Shown: piece after piece, positions 7,689-17,705 of the stretch
Layout: the number at the start of each line of letters is the position of its first letter
How positions within the stretch are numbered: position 1 is the first letter of the stretch
Position numbers and translations under genes: made by a program
NCBI GenBank assembly: GCA_017936785.1
Contig: JAGBEV010000030.1
Location: 1 to 64,000 of the forward strand
DNA from: Lachnospiraceae bacterium
GTDB lineage: Bacteria > Bacillota > Clostridia > Lachnospirales > Lachnospiraceae
Length of the DNA: 64,000 nucleotides
Direction: 5' to 3'
The notes under the pieces: generated by a model
The model's database searches: none
Seen by the model: the letters and a program-made list of their open reading frames with translations, nothing else
Told to the model about the DNA's origin: nothing

Positions 7689-7842
7689 GGGAAAAATTAA
7701 AAAATGTAAAAAGATGAAGTATTTTAAATGAATTTTCAGATATTTAAAAAGTACTTGAAGTATATCAGGAGATACTAAAAAGGTCAAGATCAAATATCAT
7801 ATGAAAAAGACTTTTATATGAAGAATCATAAGGAGACATATT

Positions 7843-8334
7843 ATGAAAATTTCAATCAAGCCATATGAAAAATCAGATGCGGCAGAGGCAGCTGCCATTT
7901 GGAATGAAGTTGTGGAGGATGGTGTTGCATTCCCGCAGGAAGAGCTTTTAACAGAGGAAAGCGGCGATACTTTCTTTAAGGAGCAATCCTATACCGGAAT
8001 TGCTGTAGATGAAGAAAGCGGCCGGGTAGTGGGATTATATATCCTTCATCCCAATAATATAGGACGCTGCGGACACATCTGTAATGCCAGTTACGCAGTA
8101 AAAAAAGGTTTAAGGGGTCAGCATATTGGAGAAAAACTGGTTACAGATTGTATGGAGAAAGGAAAGGAACTGGGATTTAAAATTTTACAGTTTAATGCAG
8201 TAGTAAGATCAAATGAATATGCCCTTCGTTTATATAAAAAGCTGGGATTTGTACAGTTGGGAATCATACCGGGGGGATTTTTGATGAAAGACGGTACATA
8301 TGAAGATATTATCCCTCATTATCATGTGCTGTAA
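7843..8334 (+). CDS. GNAT N-acetyltransferase
   Basis: Predicted acetyltransferase of 163 residues. The acetyl-CoA-binding stretch is AVKKGLRGQHIGEKL, and the end is SNEYALRLYKKLGFVQLGIIPGG, typical of small GNAT enzymes. AAGGAGACAT precedes the ATG. It diverges from the toxin-antitoxin operon; the 150 bases between them are AT-rich and I see no certain promoter for it there. Substrate unknown. Confidence 0.85.
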   Translation: MKISIKPYEKSDAAEAAAIWNEVVEDGVAFPQEELLTEESGDTFFKEQSYTGIAVDEESGRVVGLYILHPNNIGRCGHICNASYAVKKGLRGQHIGEKLVTDCMEKGKELGFKILQFNAVVRSNEYALRLYKKLGFVQLGIIPGGFLMKDGTYEDIIPHYHVL

Positions 8335-8401
8335 TAAAGTGTAAAGAATTTTTAAATAATTTATACCTTTGCTTTGTGCCTGTGGCAGGAGTTGGAGAAA
8401 A

Positions 8402-9226
8402 ATGAAAACAAAAATATTATTTGAAGATGAGCATATATTAGTTGTATACAAGCCTGCAGGAATTGCCACACAGGCAGCAGGGACAATGCAGATGGATGTG
8501 GTTTCCGAGCTGAGAAATTACCTTATGCTAACCAAGAATAAAAATAAGGGATGTGACAATACATTTCCGAAAAACCGGAATGATGCAGGAAAAGAGCCAT
8601 ATATCGGATTGGTCCACAGGCTGGATCAGCCGGTGGAGGGCATACTTGTTTTTGCCAAAACATCTGAGGCAGCTGCAGCATTAAGTAAACAGGCAGCAGA
8701 CAGATCTTTAAAGAAGGAATATCTGGCAGCAGTATTGTTAGAAAACCATGAAAAGGGTTTTAAAGCTCATAAAGAAAATGAAATGGTTGTTTTGACAGAC
8801 TATTTATTAAAGGATGGAAGGACCAATACCTCAAAAGTAGTGAGTTCATGGGAAAAAAATGCAAAAAAAGCAGTATTGTCTTATTCAATTATGAAGATAG
8901 TGGAAATGGGCACGGATTCTTTAAAAATGAAAACAGAAAATCCCACAGGTACAAAACTATCCGGAAAATCTATTGGCCTTTTAAAAATTCAATTGGAAAC
9001 CGGCAGGCATCACCAGATCCGGGTGCAGTCAGCCAATGGGCATATGCCTCTTTTGGGAGATTTAAAGTATGGTTCCGAAGAGTCTAAAAAAGTAAGCGAA
9101 GCCTTGGGAATCAGAGATGTAGCATTATGTGCCCGAAAATTGATCTTTAAACATCCAAAAACAGGAAAATCCATGGAATTCAGCATTTCTCCGCAAAAAG
9201 GAATCTTGAATATTTTAACAGTATAA
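8402..9226 (+). CDS. RluA-family RNA pseudouridine synthase
   Basis: Isomerises selected uridines in rRNA or tRNA to pseudouridine. The 274-residue protein starts with DEHILVVYKPAGIATQ and has the catalytic motif HRLDQPVEGILVF, whose aspartate is the nucleophile, plus LETGRHHQIRVQ and GDLKYG near the end. There is no S4 domain at the N-terminus, so it belongs to the short single-domain branch. I chose the ATG at 8402, which follows CAGGAGTTGGAG. The exact target site cannot be predicted. Confidence 0.9.
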   Translation: MKTKILFEDEHILVVYKPAGIATQAAGTMQMDVVSELRNYLMLTKNKNKGCDNTFPKNRNDAGKEPYIGLVHRLDQPVEGILVFAKTSEAAAALSKQAADRSLKKEYLAAVLLENHEKGFKAHKENEMVVLTDYLLKDGRTNTSKVVSSWEKNAKKAVLSYSIMKIVEMGTDSLKMKTENPTGTKLSGKSIGLLKIQLETGRHHQIRVQSANGHMPLLGDLKYGSEESKKVSEALGIRDVALCARKLIFKHPKTGKSMEFSISPQKGILNILTV

Positions 9227-9264
9227 ATGAAATTTCTTTTCTTATACTATCAAAAGGTGATGGT

Positions 9265-10317
9265 ATGGGAAGCTTTTATGATGATGTCAAAAAATATCGA
9301 AAAGAAATTTTATTCGGATTAGCTGCAGTTTTATTATTTGTGTTGATAAAATATGTGGTCGTATATATTTTGCCCTTTATTTTAGCGGGCATTTTTGTGT
9401 TTCTCATTCGTAAGCCTATAGAATTTATCCATAAAAAGACAAAAATCGGCAAAGGCTTTCTGGCGGGAATGATCTTGTTATTTATTATTCTGATTCTGGG
9501 TGCGGTAATCTGGTACTGCTCCGGGTGGGGAATAGCAAAATTGAAGCTTTTGATCATAAATATTTCTCTTTATGAGGAACAGTTATTCCAGATGGTCCAC
9601 AACTGTTGTGATGCGGTGGAAAATAACCTTGGTATCAGCTCTTTGACAGTAGAAAACCTGATTTTGGAAAGAGTGGATATTTTTATAGATGATCTAAAGA
9701 TAGATGTGGTCCCTAAAATGCTGGATCAGACCATGATGTACGGTAAATGGATATTTAATGGAGTAATGTTTCTCATTGTGACTCTTATTGCGGTAGTATT
9801 GTTAGCCAAGGATTACCAATGGATGGTTCAAAAGGCAAAAAAGGTTATTTTATTAAATGAATGTATTGGAATGTTGAGAAAGCTGATCTGTCTGGTAGGT
9901 GCATATATCCGTGCACAGATAGAAATTATACTTGCAGTCAGTTTGATCTGTTTTTTGGGATTTGCCTTAAGCGGATATAAATTTCCTTATATATGGGGAA
10001 TTGTAACGGGATTATTGGATGTGCTGCCATTTGTGGGAACAGGGATAACGCTTCTTCCTCTGGCGGTCTTACAATTATTGATGGGAAACGGAATCAATGC
10101 TATGATCCTGGTAGTTACATTTATTGTCAGTGCCCTGGCAAGGGAATTGCTGGAGCCTAAATTGATCGGGGCAAAAATGGGAGTAATTCCCATTGCTATT
10201 TTAATATCGGTGTATGTGGGAGCAAAGGTGTTTGGATTTGCAGGCGTTATCTGGGGACCCCTGTATATGCTGATATTATACGAAATATATAAAAAGCTGT
10301 ATCAGGTAAGCCAGTAA
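9265..10317 (+). CDS. AI-2E family transporter, PerM-like membrane protein
   Basis: Multi-pass membrane protein of 350 residues of the UPF0118/AI-2E family, whose members export autoinducer-2 or, in other branches, exchange sodium for protons. The N-terminal pair of helices (IKYVVVYILPFILAGIFVFL and the LLFIILILGAVIWY segment), the loop with SGYKFPYIWGIVTGLLDVLPFVG, and the end GFAGVIWGPLYMLILYEIYKK match the family. The PYIWG and P-F-V-G-T stretch is its most conserved part. The next gene starts 16 bases downstream. Confidence 0.85.
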   Translation: MGSFYDDVKKYRKEILFGLAAVLLFVLIKYVVVYILPFILAGIFVFLIRKPIEFIHKKTKIGKGFLAGMILLFIILILGAVIWYCSGWGIAKLKLLIINISLYEEQLFQMVHNCCDAVENNLGISSLTVENLILERVDIFIDDLKIDVVPKMLDQTMMYGKWIFNGVMFLIVTLIAVVLLAKDYQWMVQKAKKVILLNECIGMLRKLICLVGAYIRAQIEIILAVSLICFLGFALSGYKFPYIWGIVTGLLDVLPFVGTGITLLPLAVLQLLMGNGINAMILVVTFIVSALARELLEPKLIGAKMGVIPIAILISVYVGAKVFGFAGVIWGPLYMLILYEIYKKLYQVSQ

Positions 10318-10332
10318 GGGGATTATTCTGAA

Positions 10333-11088
10333 ATGATGAAGACAAAGACAAAAATTTTATATAGTGCAGGAATTATCTTATTAATTCTACTTTGTGTATT
10401 GTTTGTTTGGTTATTTCCCTATATAAAAGCAGCAGGTATTTTACAAAAGGCAGAGTCAGCACAAAAAATTACTTATGACGCTTTTATTCATATCAATAGC
10501 GGTTCATTGTCAAAGGAGGAAAAGAATCTCCTTGATCTATTGGAACAATTACTGGCTGTTGAAGAGGAAGATTTGCTGAATCTCCATTTTTCCGGTGAAG
10601 CCTGTGAGGAATATGTGATTGCGGATATCTATTGTCAGGCTTTTGAAACCCCTATTACAGAGATTTACTATAGTGAGGACCAAAAGACATTAAATTTAAA
10701 AATGTTGTATGACACGATTTCCCAAAATCTGGCAGATGAACTCTGGCTTTTAAAGATTGTTCTGCCCCAATGGGAATTTGAGGAAGACTATGTGACTTTT
10801 GAGCAGTTGAAAGAAACCTTCGGAGTGGATATGGAAACGTTGATTCCAATAGGAGAACTGAAGGATATAAAAATGCCTTCCATGGCAGAAAGTGTTTATC
10901 TCCTTTCCAAAACAAGTGTGGAAAAGGATATGGAGGGAAATCACCGGTTCACAGTAAATTATAAAGGATATGCCGGTCAATTCAGTGTTGTAGAAAAAAA
11001 TAATCTGATTGTCATTCAAATAGAAGGCAGAACAGAAAGAAGTGATCAAAAAATAGGGAGTTTTGAAGCACAGCTTAATTTTTATTGA
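10333..11088 (+). CDS. Membrane-anchored protein of unknown function
   Basis: Not recognised. The 251-residue protein has one N-terminal hydrophobic segment (about residues 8-29, without a lipobox) and a mostly acidic extracytoplasmic region, so it is probably tethered to the membrane and exposed outside. It starts with two ATG codons (10333, 10336); AAGGGG is about 12 bases upstream. It likely shares a transcript with the AI-2E transporter. A T-box promoter follows 20 bases after the stop. Confidence 0.6.
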   Translation: MMKTKTKILYSAGIILLILLCVLFVWLFPYIKAAGILQKAESAQKITYDAFIHINSGSLSKEEKNLLDLLEQLLAVEEEDLLNLHFSGEACEEYVIADIYCQAFETPITEIYYSEDQKTLNLKMLYDTISQNLADELWLLKIVLPQWEFEEDYVTFEQLKETFGVDMETLIPIGELKDIKMPSMAESVYLLSKTSVEKDMEGNHRFTVNYKGYAGQFSVVEKNNLIVIQIEGRTERSDQKIGSFEAQLNFY

Positions 11089-11108
11089 TGTTTTCCTTTG
11101 ATTTATAA

Positions 11109-11137
11109 TTGACAAACCTCTTATTTATGCCTAAAAT
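11109..11137 (+). promoter_or_regulatory. Promoter of the proS T-box leader
   Basis: TTGACA (11109-11114), a 17-base spacer and TAAAAT (11132-11137). Confidence 0.75.
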
Positions 11138-11143
11138 AGCCAA

Positions 11144-11400
11144 TAGATAGGCGTTGAAAAGGATTAGTACGATAGGAAAGTTTTCAGAGAGAGGATCACC
11201 GGATATCTTTTATGGAAGAAACCGGTTGCTGTGAGATTCTTAAGCGGAAGCATCGGAACCTGCCTTGGAGCTTTGTATGAAAATACAACGTAAGCCGGCG
11301 TTAACGGTAAGGAGAGAGCGCTATGTAAGATACATAGGCTAATTAGGGTGGCACCGCCGGTTTTCGGTCCCTTGCGGATGGAAACCCGGCGTTTTTATTT
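11144..11400 (+). promoter_or_regulatory. T-box riboswitch controlling proS, specifier CCU (Pro)
   Basis: Leader RNA that senses uncharged tRNA-Pro and lets transcription continue into proS. Visible parts: the stem I region with AGAGAG and GTGAGA, the specifier segment GAA-CCT-GCCTTGGAGC where the triplet CCT (11259-11261) is a proline codon, the T-box sequence AGGGTGGCACCGC (11345-11357) and a terminator with CGCCGG (11355-11360) pairing with CCGGCG (11386-11391) ahead of a T-run. The specifier agrees with the downstream gene. Confidence 0.93.
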
Positions 11401-11457
11401 TAAAAAAGATAAAGCCATTACCCGGTGGCTGAAAAATGATAAAAAGGAGAAATAAAA

Positions 11458-12903
11458 ATGGCTGACAAAAAGTTAGTAGAAGCAATTACATCCATGGAAG
11501 AAGATTTTGCCCAATGGTATACGGATGTGGTTAAAAAAGCAGAATTGATCGATTATACCAGCGTTAAGGGCTGTATGGTTTTTAAGCCGGCAGGCTATGC
11601 GATCTGGGAATTGATCCAGAAGCAGTTAGATGAAAGATTTAAAGAAACAGGTGTGGAAAATGTATATCTGCCCATGTTTATTCCTGAAAGTTTATTACAA
11701 AAGGAGAAGGATCACGTAGAAGGTTTTGCGCCGGAGGTTGCATGGGTAACTCACGGAGGATTGCAGCCTTTACAGGAAAGACTATGTGTCAGACCTACTT
11801 CCGAAACCTTATTCTGTGATTTCTATAAAAATGATATTCAGTCTTACAGAGACTTGCCAAAAGTATACAATCAGTGGTGTTCCGTTGTCCGCTGGGAAAA
11901 GGAAACCAGACCTTTCCTCCGCAGCCGTGAGTTTTTATGGCAGGAAGGACATACGGCACATGCAACAGCAGAGGAAGCTCAGGAACGTACGATCCAGATG
12001 TTAAATGTATATGCCAGGTTCTGTGAAGAAGTATTGGCGATTCCTGTGATCAAAGGTCAGAAGACAGAGAAAGAAAAATTTGCAGGAGCGGAGGCTACTT
12101 ATACGATCGAAGCTTTGATGCATGACGGAAAAGCGCTTCAGTCCGGTACAAGCCATAACTTCGGTGATGGTTTTGCAAAAGCCTTTGGCATCCAGTATAC
12201 AGATAGGGATAATAAATTACAGTATGTACATCAGACTTCCTGGGGTATGACAACCCGTCTGATCGGTGCGGTTATTATGGTCCATGGTGATGATTCCGGT
12301 CTGGTACTGCCTCCTAAAGTGGCACCTACCCAGGTTATGATCATCCCCATCCAACAGAAAAAAGAAGGCGTGTTAGACAAGGCTTATGAATTAAAAGAAC
12401 GTCTGAGCAAGTTCCATGAAAGCAATATGCGTGTGAAGGTAGATGATTCCGATAAGAGTCCGGGCTGGAAGTTCTCTGAGTGTGAGATGAGAGGTATTCC
12501 GGTAAGAGTGGAGATCGGACCTAAGGATATTGCTGAAGGAAAATGCGTCCTTGTGCGCCGCGATACAAGGGAAAAAATTCCCTGCTCTCTGGACAATGTG
12601 GAAGAAGAGGTTGCCGGACTTCTTGATTCCATGCAGTCGGAAATGCTTGAAAGAGCAAGGACCCATAGAGAAAAGCATACCTATGTGGCAACAACCATGG
12701 AAGAGTTTGAGAAATGTTTTACAGAAAAAACAGGTTTTGTAAAGGCAATGTGGTGCGGAGACCAGGCATGCGAGGATGAGATCAAGGAAAAACTTGCTGT
12801 GACCAGCCGTTGTATGCCTTTTGAACAGGAACATCTGGCAGATACCTGTATCTGCTGTGGAAAACCTGCCACAAAAATGGTATATTGGGGAAAAGCATAT
12901 TAA
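11458..12903 (+). CDS. proS: Prolyl-tRNA synthetase (archaeal/eukaryote-like type)
   Basis: Charges tRNA-Pro with proline in the cytoplasm. The 481-residue class II enzyme has motif 2 around [24 protein letters not shown] (quoted in parts: [19 protein letters not shown]), an anticodon-binding domain beginning near [11 protein letters not shown], and the C-terminal zinc-like domain with CICCGKP ending in tyrosine (WGKAY). It lacks the large editing insertion of the E. coli-type enzyme, placing it in the shorter ProS type 3 group. Its expression is controlled by the T-box at 11144. AAAAGGAG precedes the ATG. Confidence 0.96.
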   Translation: MADKKLVEAITSMEEDFAQWYTDVVKKAELIDYTSVKGCMVFKPAGYAIWELIQKQLDERFKETGVENVYLPMFIPESLLQKEKDHVEGFAPEVAWVTHGGLQPLQERLCVRPTSETLFCDFYKNDIQSYRDLPKVYNQWCSVVRWEKETRPFLRSREFLWQEGHTAHATAEEAQERTIQMLNVYARFCEEVLAIPVIKGQKTEKEKFAGAEATYTIEALMHDGKALQSGTSHNFGDGFAKAFGIQYTDRDNKLQYVHQTSWGMTTRLIGAVIMVHGDDSGLVLPPKVAPTQVMIIPIQQKKEGVLDKAYELKERLSKFHESNMRVKVDDSDKSPGWKFSECEMRGIPVRVEIGPKDIAEGKCVLVRRDTREKIPCSLDNVEEEVAGLLDSMQSEMLERARTHREKHTYVATTMEEFEKCFTEKTGFVKAMWCGDQACEDEIKEKLAVTSRCMPFEQEHLADTCICCGKPATKMVYWGKAY

Positions 12904-12926
12904 ATTCAGGAAAGAAGGAAACAGAA

Positions 12927-14123
12927 ATGAATATTTTGGTTATTAACTGTGGAAGTTCATCTTTAAAGTACCAGTTAATCGATAGTGAAAGTGAAAAGGT
13001 ATTGGCAAAGGGACTTTGTGAGCGCATCGGTATAGACGGCAGTGCCATTACCCATCAGCCGGCAGGAGGCGAAAAGGTTACAACAGAAGTGGATATGCCC
13101 AATCATACGGCTGCTGTAAAATACGTGATCGAAAAGCTGGTTGATCCTCAGGTTGGAGTTGTATCATCTTTGGATGAAATTGGAGCTGTAGGACACCGTA
13201 TCGTCCACGGCGGTGAGAAATTTGCAAGCAGTGTTGTGATTGATGATGAGGTGATCAAAGCAGTTGAAGAATGCAATGACTTAGCGCCCCTTCACAATCC
13301 GGCAAATCTGATAGGTATCAATTCCTGTAAGGAAATCATGCCGAATGTGCCTATGGTAGCTGTTTTTGATACGGCTTTCCACCAGACAATGCCAAAGAAA
13401 GCTTACTTATACGGACTTCCTTATGAATATTACGAAAAATATAAAGTCCGCCGTTATGGTTTCCATGGAACAAGCCATGATTTCGTAAGCAGCCGTGCAG
13501 CCGAAATCCTTGGCAAGAAACGTGAGGACTTAAAGATCATCGTTTGTCATTTAGGAAACGGAGCTTCCGTATCTGCAGTACAGAACGGAAAATGTGTGGA
13601 TACATCCATGGGTCTGACTCCTTTGGAGGGCTTGATCATGGGAACCAGAAGCGGAGATATTGATCCGGCAATTATCAGTTTTATTGCTGATAAGGAAGGT
13701 TTAAGTGCAGATGATGTAGTCAATATCTGCAATAAAAAATCCGGTGTTTTGGGATTGTCCGGCGGACTTTCCAGCGACTTCCGTGATCTGGGAAATGCAG
13801 CAGATGAAGGAAACGAGAAAGCAAAAGCTGCTTTGGAAACATGGAGTTATCGTGTAGCTAAATATGTGGGAGCATATGCTGCAGCTATGAACGGTGTGGA
13901 CGCTATTGTATTTACAGCGGGTGTAGGAGAAAATAACTTCAGCGCAAGAGCACAGATTTGTGAATATTTGGGTTATCTTGGAGTAACTGTTGATAAAGAA
14001 GCAAATAATAAACGTGGAGAAGAGGTTATTATTTCCACACCTGACAGTAAGACAACCGTTATGGTCGTTCCTACCAATGAAGAGCTTGCCATTGCAAGGG
14101 AAACCTTACGTCTTGTTAAATAA
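12927..14123 (+). CDS. ackA: Acetate kinase
   Basis: Converts acetyl phosphate and ADP to acetate and ATP, the last energy-yielding step of acetogenic fermentation. The 398-residue protein has [12 protein letters not shown] at its start (phosphate loop), [30 protein letters not shown] and the C-terminal FTAGVGENN motif, all standard for the family. I chose the ATG at 12927 after GGAAAGAAGGAAAC. The partner phosphotransacetylase gene is not next to it in this window, which is less common. Confidence 0.97.
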   Translation: MNILVINCGSSSLKYQLIDSESEKVLAKGLCERIGIDGSAITHQPAGGEKVTTEVDMPNHTAAVKYVIEKLVDPQVGVVSSLDEIGAVGHRIVHGGEKFASSVVIDDEVIKAVEECNDLAPLHNPANLIGINSCKEIMPNVPMVAVFDTAFHQTMPKKAYLYGLPYEYYEKYKVRRYGFHGTSHDFVSSRAAEILGKKREDLKIIVCHLGNGASVSAVQNGKCVDTSMGLTPLEGLIMGTRSGDIDPAIISFIADKEGLSADDVVNICNKKSGVLGLSGGLSSDFRDLGNAADEGNEKAKAALETWSYRVAKYVGAYAAAMNGVDAIVFTAGVGENNFSARAQICEYLGYLGVTVDKEANNKRGEEVIISTPDSKTTVMVVPTNEELAIARETLRLVK

Positions 14124-14141
14124 AGAATCTTAAAATATGTG

Positions 14142-14168
14142 TAAGCCGGTACTCTGGCTTATGGCTTT
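14142..14168 (+). terminator. Possible terminator after ackA
   Basis: TAAGCC and GGCTTA form a short hairpin around an 8-base loop, followed a few bases later by a TTTT run. It is weaker than the other terminators in this window. Confidence 0.4.
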
Positions 14169-14198
14169 TACAATTGTATCAGATCAATAGGAGAAGGT

Positions 14199-15425
14199 AT
14201 GGTAGATAATTTTTTACGTGGACTTGTAAATAAAGAATGGAAGATCGGCAAATTTACAATAGGATTTTTGGACATTCTGCTGGTGGTATTTGCCACTGTT
14301 TTTGGCTGTGCCATCCGGTTTGCTTTAAGAGATGTGGTCGCAGGGGATTACAAGGTGTTTTTTGAGCCATGGGTTGCCACTTTAAGGGAGGCAGGCGGCG
14401 GTTTTAAAGGATTGTCCGCAGAGTTTGAATACGTGGATTATACCACACCATATTTGCTGATCTTGTCTTTTATCAGTATCTGTCCTTTTTTCAATACCCT
14501 TTATCTTATGAAGATGGTATCCATTTTCTTTGATTTTGTGGCAGCTATCGCAGTAGCATTTATTGTTTATGAGGGAACAGAGAGTAAGCAGAAGGCAATC
14601 ATGACCTATGGTGTCATGCTTTTTGTACCTACCATCGTAGCAAACGGTTCCATGTGGGCACAATGCGATATCATATTTACCAGCTTTGTCATGTTGTCTA
14701 TTTTGTTTATGCTGAAGGACAAGCCCCGTACATCATTGATCTTTTATGGAATAGCATTTGCCTTTAAGCTCCAGACGTTCTTTATTGCACCTTTATATGT
14801 ATTGCTTTGGGTTAAGAAAAAAATGAAGATCCAGCATTTTCTCTGGATTCCCATTATGTACTTTATCGGTGTGATCCCTTCCTGGATCGCAGGAAAAAAT
14901 CTCTGGGAGCTTTTGACCGTATACTTTTTCCAGGCAAATGGGGAAATGGATATTTATGCTCTATCCCATAAGTTTCCCAATATCTATCAGATCATCGGAA
15001 CAGGAAGCTTTCTTAGGGAATATGCGGATGCGGGCATCTATTTTACCCTTGCTGTATTGATGGTGCTTATGTATTACATTGCCAGAAAGAACTTTGTTTT
15101 TACCAAGGATCTGATCATCAGAATGGGAATGTTCTTTGTTATGGTGGTAGTTTACTTCCTGCCTCATATGCACGAAAGATATGGCATCCTTGCAGATGTG
15201 CTGGCGGTTGTAGTAGCATTTTATAATCCAAAGAAATTTTATGTGCCATTGATCGCCATTACCTGTTCCTTTGCAGGCTATACCCTGTATCTGGCACAGA
15301 GTACGGTCATCCCCCTGTCCGTATACGCAATCCTTTATCTGGGACTTATGATCGATCTGGGAATTGGAATTTACAAAGATATCAATGGTATTGGAGATAA
15401 AAATTGTATTCCTGTTGAGAATTAG
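14199..15425 (+). CDS. Polytopic membrane glycosyltransferase, Gpi18-like
   Basis: The 408-residue protein has about ten membrane segments. The pattern fits the Gpi18-like mannosyltransferase group (GT-C fold): an early acidic loop after the first helix (AIRFALRDVVAGDYKVFF), NGSMWAQCDIIFTSFVMLSI, FAFKLQTFFIAPLYVLL, and LPHMHERYGILAD near the end. Such enzymes move sugars from lipid-linked donors outside the membrane. The acceptor is unknown and no other glycan genes lie nearby. AGGAGAAGGT precedes the ATG. Confidence 0.75.
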   Translation: MVDNFLRGLVNKEWKIGKFTIGFLDILLVVFATVFGCAIRFALRDVVAGDYKVFFEPWVATLREAGGGFKGLSAEFEYVDYTTPYLLILSFISICPFFNTLYLMKMVSIFFDFVAAIAVAFIVYEGTESKQKAIMTYGVMLFVPTIVANGSMWAQCDIIFTSFVMLSILFMLKDKPRTSLIFYGIAFAFKLQTFFIAPLYVLLWVKKKMKIQHFLWIPIMYFIGVIPSWIAGKNLWELLTVYFFQANGEMDIYALSHKFPNIYQIIGTGSFLREYADAGIYFTLAVLMVLMYYIARKNFVFTKDLIIRMGMFFVMVVVYFLPHMHERYGILADVLAVVVAFYNPKKFYVPLIAITCSFAGYTLYLAQSTVIPLSVYAILYLGLMIDLGIGIYKDINGIGDKNCIPVEN

Positions 15426-15437
15426 ATATGAATAATA

Positions 15438-15497
15438 AAAGCTCCGGTCAGCAATTTTTTATGTGTTTATAAATGAAATTGCTGTCAGGAGCTTTTT
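15438..15497. terminator. Strong bidirectional terminator
   Basis: AAAAGCTCC...GGAGCTTTTT with an inner CAGCAATTT/AAATTGCTG stem, between the convergent glycosyltransferase and metallopeptidase genes. It has A-runs and T-runs on both sides, so it can serve both strands. Confidence 0.9.
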
Positions 15498-15508
15498 GTA
15501 TTTGTAAT

Positions 15509-16117
15509 TTAATTAGTTAATTGGTTTTGTGAAGTTAAAGTCAGTTTATTTCCGTTTTCTTTCAGCCATTTCCTATATTCTTTATAATCCGGCATAACAG
15601 ATTCCACTAATGCCCAGAACCGGGGTGAGTGGTTCATTTCTTTTCGGTGGCACAGTTCATGAACGACCACATAGTCCAATACATTAGGGGGAGCCAGAAT
15701 AAGCCGCCAGTTAAAGGAAAGATTTCCTTTGCTGCTGCAGCTTCCCCAGCGTGTTTTCTGGTCACGGATCGTTATATTTCCATAGGTAACGCCTAATATA
15801 TGGGCATAATGGAAAACCCGCTTGGGAAAATATTCTTTTGCCGCTTCCCGGTAAATGGCTTCCAGACGCTTTTCCGACGGAGATTTCTCCTTCTGGGAAG
15901 GAAAGGGTTCCATTTTCCGCATTTTTAATACGCTGGCGGCAATCCAGTTTTTTTTGGATTCTGCCATGGAGACAGCAAACCGCTCGCTGCCTCTTAAAGG
16001 GATGCGAACGGTCACTTTGCCGCCGGGAGCAATGCTGATACCGTAGGTTTTTCGCTTGCTCCGGATGATTTCATATGAAATTGTCATATCATCTATGATC
16101 AAATTGTGCTGTGACAT
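15509..16117 (-). CDS. YgjP-like metallopeptidase domain protein (DUF45, M48-like)
   Basis: Predicted zinc-dependent protein of 202 residues. The gluzincin motif is HELCH within VVHELCHRKEMNHSPRFW, followed by the family's RWGSCSSKGNLSFNWRL ahead of it and YKEYRKWLKENG at the end. The family is linked by some reports to nucleotide phosphatase activity (YgjP), so the exact reaction is uncertain. It ends 15 bases before the rubrerythrin gene's stop on the same strand, suggesting a shared transcript from the PerR-type promoter at 16693-16740. Confidence 0.85.
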   Translation of the reverse strand: MSQHNLIIDDMTISYEIIRSKRKTYGISIAPGGKVTVRIPLRGSERFAVSMAESKKNWIAASVLKMRKMEPFPSQKEKSPSEKRLEAIYREAAKEYFPKRVFHYAHILGVTYGNITIRDQKTRWGSCSSKGNLSFNWRLILAPPNVLDYVVVHELCHRKEMNHSPRFWALVESVMPDYKEYRKWLKENGNKLTLTSQNQLTN

Positions 16118-16132
16118 TTTGAAGTCCTTATT

Positions 16133-16669
16133 TTAGTAATTTTCAGCCTTAACCTGGAAGTAGGATTGAGGGTGTGCGCAGACCGGGCAAACCTCAGGTG
16201 CTTTTTTACCGACACAGATATGTCCGCAGTTGGAACACTGCCAGATCACGTCGCCGTCTTTGGAGAAAACCAGATCTCCCTGAATATTTGCAAGAAGTTT
16301 GCGGTATCTCTCCTCATGTTCTTTTTCAATGGCAGCTACGCCTTCAAATAATGCAGCAATATCGTCAAAGCCTTCTTCTCTCGCCTCTTTGGCAAAGGTT
16401 GCATACATGTCAGTCCATTCGTAATTTTCACCATTAGCGGCTGCTACTAGATTTTCTGCAGTAGAGCCAATGCCGTTTAACAGCTTAAACCACATTTTTG
16501 CATGTTCTTTTTCGTTGTTTGCCGTTTCTTCAAAAATATTGGCAATCTGTACATAGCCGTCTTTTTTGGCTTTACTTGCAAAATATGTATATTTATTTCT
16601 TGCTTCGGATTCTCCCGCAAAAGCGGTCTTTAAATTTGCTTCTGTTTTTGTTCCTTTTAAATCAGCCAT
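16133..16669 (-). CDS. rbr: Rubrerythrin
   Basis: Cytoplasmic peroxide-reducing diiron protein of anaerobes. The 178-residue protein has an N-terminal ferritin-like domain with E-x-x-R/E-x-x-H iron ligands ([33 protein letters not shown]) and a C-terminal rubredoxin-like domain with CSNC and CPVC pairs. The start at 16669 ([13 protein letters not shown]) follows AAAGGAGAATG; the longer open frame overlaps the LysR gene and is not used. Its promoter carries a copy of the perR operator, so PerR repression is likely. Confidence 0.93.
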   Translation of the reverse strand: MADLKGTKTEANLKTAFAGESEARNKYTYFASKAKKDGYVQIANIFEETANNEKEHAKMWFKLLNGIGSTAENLVAAANGENYEWTDMYATFAKEAREEGFDDIAALFEGVAAIEKEHEERYRKLLANIQGDLVFSKDGDVIWQCSNCGHICVGKKAPEVCPVCAHPQSYFQVKAENY

Positions 16670-16692
16670 AATCATTCTCCTTTGGATTAAAA

Positions 16693-16740
16693 TAGTAATT
16701 ATTCCTGTTTTCATTTTATCATTCCGGTATATTTTGTCAA
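16693..16740 (-). promoter_or_regulatory. rbr promoter with PerR-type operator
   Basis: Minus strand: TTGACA (16740-16735), a 16-base spacer and TAAAAT (16718-16713), then CAGGAATAATTACTA (16707-16693). This matches the perR operator at 1051-1065 in 13 of 15 positions and lies at nearly the same distance from the -10 box (5 versus 4 bases). The -35 box overlaps the stop codon of the upstream LysR gene. Confidence 0.75.
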
Positions 16741-17576
16741 TAAATATTTTTCCCATTATCAGCCTGAGGATAGATTTTGTAGCAGTTGATCTTAGGCGGT
16801 TCAAAATCAAGAAGTTGGATCTTTCTTAGCTGTTTCGATTCCAAATATGGGGCAGCAATCCTTTCAGGAATAAAACTGATACCGTTAAATTCCAATAAAA
16901 AAGGAATCAGTTTTGTGCTGTTATCTATTTCAAATCCAAATTGATAGTGGGGCGGAAATAGCTCTCTGATAAACAAGCCCACTTCCTGTAATGCAAAATT
17001 GCAATATAAATAATCTGCATCCACTAATTCTTCTTTTAATATCCCTTTTTCGTATTTTGTATTGTGGCAGCCCGTAACAAGTATCAGCTTGTCCACGGAA
17101 AATACATCACAGTGATATCCTGCCTTATAGAAGGGAATGTAAGAATAAACCACATCAAACAAATGATCCTGTATTGCCTGTATCAGGTCAGTGGAGTGGC
17201 TTATGGTAACTTTTACAGCGTTTTCGGGATGAGCTTTCATGTATTCCTTTATGAGGGGAAACAGATGGCATTCATAAATAGTATTTGTACTGCCGATCCG
17301 CATGGTATGGGGATATTTATTTAATGAATTGACATTTTGAATCCCTGTGCCGGAAAGCTCCAGGATTCTTTGGGCATAGTTTAAAAAGACCTCTCCTTCA
17401 GGGGTCAGAGTTACTTTCCGCTTATTTCGTTCAAAAAGCTGCTTTCCGATTTCCCTTTCCAACTCCGCAATACGGCTTGTTACCGTGGACTGGGCAATAA
17501 AAAGGAGATCGGCAGTTTTTGTAAAATTTCTGTGTTCTGCCAGAGTAACAAAGGTTTGTAAAGTTTGTGTGTCCAT
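16737..17576 (-). CDS. LysR-family transcriptional regulator
   Basis: DNA-binding regulator of 279 residues. The N-terminal helix-turn-helix is clear ([55 protein letters not shown]), followed by a substrate-binding-type effector domain. It is divergent from the double GNAT gene at 17706, with 129 bases between the starts, the usual arrangement for a LysR regulator and its target. The effector is unknown. It is followed by rbr, which has its own promoter. Confidence 0.9.
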   Translation of the reverse strand: MDTQTLQTFVTLAEHRNFTKTADLLFIAQSTVTSRIAELEREIGKQLFERNKRKVTLTPEGEVFLNYAQRILELSGTGIQNVNSLNKYPHTMRIGSTNTIYECHLFPLIKEYMKAHPENAVKVTISHSTDLIQAIQDHLFDVVYSYIPFYKAGYHCDVFSVDKLILVTGCHNTKYEKGILKEELVDADYLYCNFALQEVGLFIRELFPPHYQFGFEIDNSTKLIPFLLEFNGISFIPERIAAPYLESKQLRKIQLLDFEPPKINCYKIYPQADNGKNIY

Positions 17577-17705
17577 AGTTTACCTATAATCGATTTTCTA
17601 AATTACTGATATTCAAATAATCGCATTTACAGATATATTATCATAATGCTATGATGAACGCAACATCAAAAAAGACTAAAAAATAAATGTGGGAGGAATC
17701 GGGTA

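Noticed and set aside
7467-7793. A 108-codon open frame on the minus strand with repeated peptide motifs (SGEFLPYSGKF)
   Set aside because: It is only the translation of the antitoxin RNA repeats and terminator, with no ribosome binding site, and its apparent repeats follow the RNA repeats.
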